Shown piece by piece: positions 61,332 through 64,000 of a stretch of 64,000 bases of DNA (its first letter is position 1; each line of letters starts with the position of its first letter). The position numbers and the translations under genes are program-made. The stretch comes from JAMLJG01 sp035327585. GTDB taxonomy: Bacteria; Verrucomicrobiota; Kiritimatiellia; CAIVKH01. The notes beneath the pieces were generated by a model. The model saw only the letters and a program-made list of their open reading frames with translations. It was not told the DNA's origin and ran no database searches. The stretch covers positions 142,796 to 206,795 of the forward strand of contig DAOLDD010000001.1 in assembly GCA_035327585.1 (NCBI GenBank), given 5' to 3'.

Positions 61332-62692
61332 TCACAACAGATTGTAGCGGCCCGGTGCGATGATTCCATTTGGATCAAGCGCTTGCTTGATCAAACGCGC
61401 CGTCTCCCAGAAGGGATCGCCGGCTTTCACGACGCGATTCATCTGGTGCACGCCGACGCGATAGGGCCGGTAGCCCTGCCCGGCATACGAATCCAGAATT
61501 TCCTCCGCGAATGCGTGCGCCGCTTGCACGCGTTCCGGCTGGTCGCGGCGGAAGGAGACGGAAAGGACCAGTTCCAGGCAACGCTCGTCCAGGATGTTCA
61601 GCGTCATCGCGGGATCCAGTCCGTGGGCAGCCGCGCGGCGCTCCGCCTCCGCCACGATAGTCGCCGCGATCGACCCGTCCAATGGGAATAGCGGCAGGAC
61701 ATAAAGGTATCCCGCGTCGCTTTGGTCCGGGTTGATGCCCGCGGCCTCCGGCGGCTCCAGACCGGCGCCCCAATACAGGGCTTTCAACGGATCGTCGGTC
61801 GGAACGCCTTGGGAAAGGGCATAGACGGGACGCACGGCGCGAAGGACCGCCTGCTTGCGACGGATGGCGGGAAGCGCGCGCAGCCGGTGCAGCATCTTCT
61901 CCGCGCGCGCGAACCGGGCATCGTCAAGCATATCCACCCGCGCGATGCCGCGCAATGCGGCCCGGATGGCGCGCACCGCATGGCGGACCTGATCCGCATC
62001 GCCCGCGACGCTGGCGACGGCGCTCCAGGGGCCGAAGCCCTCCGCAGCGAGAATATCCTCCGCCGCCTGGCGCGTGCGCCCCGGACCAAGTTGCTGGTAC
62101 ACCAACGGGGCCAGGGTCGCGAACGAGCGGTGGCGGTTTCCAATATGCGTGACCATCCGGATGATATCGCGTCGACGCAACTCCGCGAACGCGTCGACGA
62201 GATGTGGCAGCCGCTCCGGCCGGTCGATTTTCGCAATAGCGGAACAGCGGCAGGGATGACGGGGCAGCAATTCGATGCCCGCCGCGGTGACGATGCCGAA
62301 ATTCGATTGGTGGAACAGGCCGTCGAGGCCCGGCCCGATACCGTGTTTGTAAAGGTGCGTCAGCGGCGTTCGCGTTTCGTCGCCAAATCCCGTTCGCAGC
62401 AGTGTGCCGTTGCCCAGCACGACTTCGAGGCCGGAAAGTGTGCCTGCACGGCTCGCGAAATAACCAATGCCGCGTTCCAACGCGTTGCCCAGGAGGCTCG
62501 TGCCGCACCCGGCGCCGATGACATTGAGCACCAAGGGCAGGTGGTGGCCTTCAATATGCTCATACAACTGCTGCTGCGTGACGCCGGGCTCCACGACCGC
62601 GTAGCGATCCCGCGCGTTCACCTCGCGGATTCGGTTCAAGCGCGAAAGATCAACCAGGCAGGCGCCATCGCGCACGGGCAGGCGGGAGCCCA
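61332..62692 (-). CDS. FAD-dependent oxidase, VAO/4-cresol dehydrogenase type (5' end lost in gap)
   Basis: At least 453 codons. The visible part begins within the FAD-binding PCMH domain: CLVDLSRLNRIREVN, YAVVEPGVTQQQLYEHI and GYFASRAGTLSGLEVVL. It ends with LDPNGIIAPGRYNLL, the C-terminal signature of vanillyl-alcohol oxidase/4-cresol dehydrogenase-like proteins. The frame runs into the N stretch at 62693, so the N-terminus is missing. The substrate is probably a phenolic or alpha-hydroxy compound; the active-site residue cannot be judged without alignment. Confidence 0.82.
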
Positions 62693-62792
62693 NNNNNNNN
62701 NNNNNNNNNNNNNNNNNNNNNNNNNNNNNNNNNNNNNNNNNNNNNNNNNNNNNNNNNNNNNNNNNNNNNNNNNNNNNNNNNNNNNNNNNNNN
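62693..62792. other. Assembly gap (100 Ns)
   Basis: One hundred undefined bases, the usual placeholder for a gap of unknown length. The gap removes the start of the FAD oxidase and any region between it and the signalling gene. Confidence 0.98.
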
Positions 62793-62819
62793 GGGCTCGC
62801 TGTCGAGTTCAACTTGGGA

Positions 62820-63986
62820 TCAGGATGAGCCCTGGGCTTCGCTCCACAGGGGTAGCCGAATCGTCATTTCCGTGCCCTCGCCCATCCGGCTCTCGACGGC
62901 GATGGTGCCCTTGTGGTCTTCAATGATGCGACGGGTGATGAACAGCCCAAGCCCCGTGCCCTTGTTCGAGGTTTTTGTCGTGAAATAGGCCTCGAAAAGG
63001 TACGGCAGATTTTCCGCCGGGATGCCGACGCCGTTGTCGCGCACGACGATGCGATAGCCCTGCTCGTGCACGCCCGCCGCGATCACGATGCATCCGCCCT
63101 GTGGCCGCAGGGCGTCCAGGGCGTTGCCGATGATATTCTGCAAGGCGCGCCCCAGCTGCACGGCATCGCCGGCGATCTGAACCGCCGGATCGCTCACCTC
63201 CAGCTTGATATCCGCATGGCGCGCAGCTGCGAGCGCGCGCTGTGCATCCACCACCTCGCGCAGGACGTTGGCGGGCGAGAGCGGACGGGCGGGTGGGCGG
63301 TTGGCCTTGCCGAGATCCTGCCAGGTTTCGATCAGCGCGCGACAGCGTTCGATGTTTCGCTCGATCATGCTGATATATTCGCTGCTCGATTCGAATGTGC
63401 CGGACTGGGTCTGGCGCGCCTTCTGCAGGTCCTCCGAAAGGATTTGGACATAGCCGAGCACGACCGTCAGCGGGTTGCGCAGGTCGTGCACCAGCTCCGC
63501 CGAGGCCTGACCGAGCGAGGCCATTCGGTCCTTCTTCGCCAGTTCCGAAGTCAGGCGGCTGTTCAGTTCCTGGAGGTCGCGCTCCGTGCCCGCGCGTTTG
63601 CGGTTAAGCGCCGTCCGCCGCACATTCGTGCGGATGATCTCCATCATTTCCTTCGTATCGAAGGGCTTCTTGATGTAGTCGCTCGCACCGAGGCGCAACG
63701 CCTCCTGCGCGGTTTCCAAGGCGCCATAACCGGTGAGCATGATCACGGCGATCAACGGGTCGAGGGCGCGGATTTCCCGCAGCCCCTCGATGCCGCTTTT
63801 GCCCGGCATGCGGATGTCCATGACCACGACATCGGGCCGGACCTCCCGCAGCATTTCGACGCCGCGGTTCACCGAATCCGCGCAGAAGACCTGATAGTCA
63901 TTCTTCAGGAGAATACGCAAACTCTCCCGCGGACCGACCTCATCGTCGATCACCAGCACCTTGGACTGTACCGCACAGGCGATCAT
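62820..63986 (-). CDS. Response regulator-histidine kinase fusion
   Basis: A 388-residue cytoplasmic signalling protein. The N-terminal receiver domain (about 8-125) has the phospho-acceptor Asp in VVVMDIRMPG (about 53-62) and the conserved Lys in DYIKKPFD. A short coiled coil leads to a HisKA domain with the phospho-His in AELVHDLRNPL (about 164-174), then HATPase motifs QNIIGNALDAL, VRDNGVGIP and NKGTGLGLFI. No membrane segment or sensor domain is present, so it likely takes phosphate from another partner. The start at 63986 has AAGG 7 bases upstream; the gene lies 14 bases from the window edge. Confidence 0.88.
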   Translation of the reverse strand: MIACAVQSKVLVIDDEVGPRESLRILLKNDYQVFCADSVNRGVEMLREVRPDVVVMDIRMPGKSGIEGLREIRALDPLIAVIMLTGYGALETAQEALRLGASDYIKKPFDTKEMMEIIRTNVRRTALNRKRAGTERDLQELNSRLTSELAKKDRMASLGQASAELVHDLRNPLTVVLGYVQILSEDLQKARQTQSGTFESSSEYISMIERNIERCRALIETWQDLGKANRPPARPLSPANVLREVVDAQRALAAARHADIKLEVSDPAVQIAGDAVQLGRALQNIIGNALDALRPQGGCIVIAAGVHEQGYRIVVRDNGVGIPAENLPYLFEAYFTTKTSNKGTGLGLFITRRIIEDHKGTIAVESRMGEGTEMTIRLPLWSEAQGSS

Positions 63987-64000
63987 GGACGTGCCTTAGA

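Overview
The window is a GC-rich, gene-dense stretch from a Gram-negative bacterium. Outer-membrane export parts, lipoprotein signals, a polysaccharide ABC exporter and a NusG-like antiterminator support this. The mix (GbsR/MarR-type regulator, DUF2723 membrane glycosyltransferase, PyrD1B/PyrK, several ArnT-like glycosyltransferases) suggests a PVC-group organism such as Kiritimatiellota or Verrucomicrobiota, but that placement is an inference. It is scaffolded draft sequence: 100 Ns lie at 62693-62792 and cut one gene.

Region 1 (1-18241, all minus strand) is one tightly packed surface-glycan operon of 17 genes, with gaps or overlaps of only a few bases. In transcription order it encodes an O-antigen ligase/polymerase, the ABC exporter pair Wzm/Wzt, a BNR/sialidase-fold protein, two methyltransferase-like proteins, and the complete pseudaminic acid pathway (PseB, PseC, PseF, PseI, PseH, PseG). 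An MDR dehydrogenase and Gfo/Idh/MocA oxidoreductase pair follows, then a HisH/HisF/PseA amidotransferase set that would turn an acetamido group into an acetamidino group, then another methyltransferase that runs off the left edge. Read together, the operon makes, modifies and exports a polymer carrying an amidinated nonulosonic acid. A GbsR/MarR-like regulator with a strong promoter lies just upstream (18384-18872).

Region 2 (19156-29770) is a second polysaccharide locus. One convergent membrane glycosyltransferase is on the plus strand. A minus-strand operon encodes a BamE/SmpA-like lipoprotein, an outer-membrane beta-barrel, a Wza-like export protein, a Wzc-like chain-length regulator/BY-kinase, a WcaJ-type priming transferase, a NusG/RfaH-like antiterminator, an FkbM methyltransferase and a GT2 enzyme. 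The Wzc gene is split by a one-base frameshift at an 11-base G tract, which could be a phase-variation switch or a sequencing error.

Region 3 (29956-42147) mixes two secreted or anchored proteins of unknown function, a ComM-like AAA ATPase, a methyltransferase, a UvrD/PcrA-type helicase, a palindrome-rich intergenic patch, and an operon of ArgE-like peptidase, GT39-type transferase, GT2 transferase and flippase.

Region 4 (42148-53910) has a repeat-rich 558-bp spacer, then smc, tRNA-Gly(GCC), a coiled-coil periplasmic protein, a DUF2723-TPR protein with a second membrane glycosyltransferase, and a BtuC/BtuD-type ABC importer pair.

Region 5 (53998-64000) is a minus-strand housekeeping operon (GT2, CPBP protease, thiL, pyrK, pyrD, an unknown membrane-anchored protein, pgpA), a plus-strand lipoprotein, an FAD oxidase cut by the assembly gap, and a response regulator-histidine kinase fusion.
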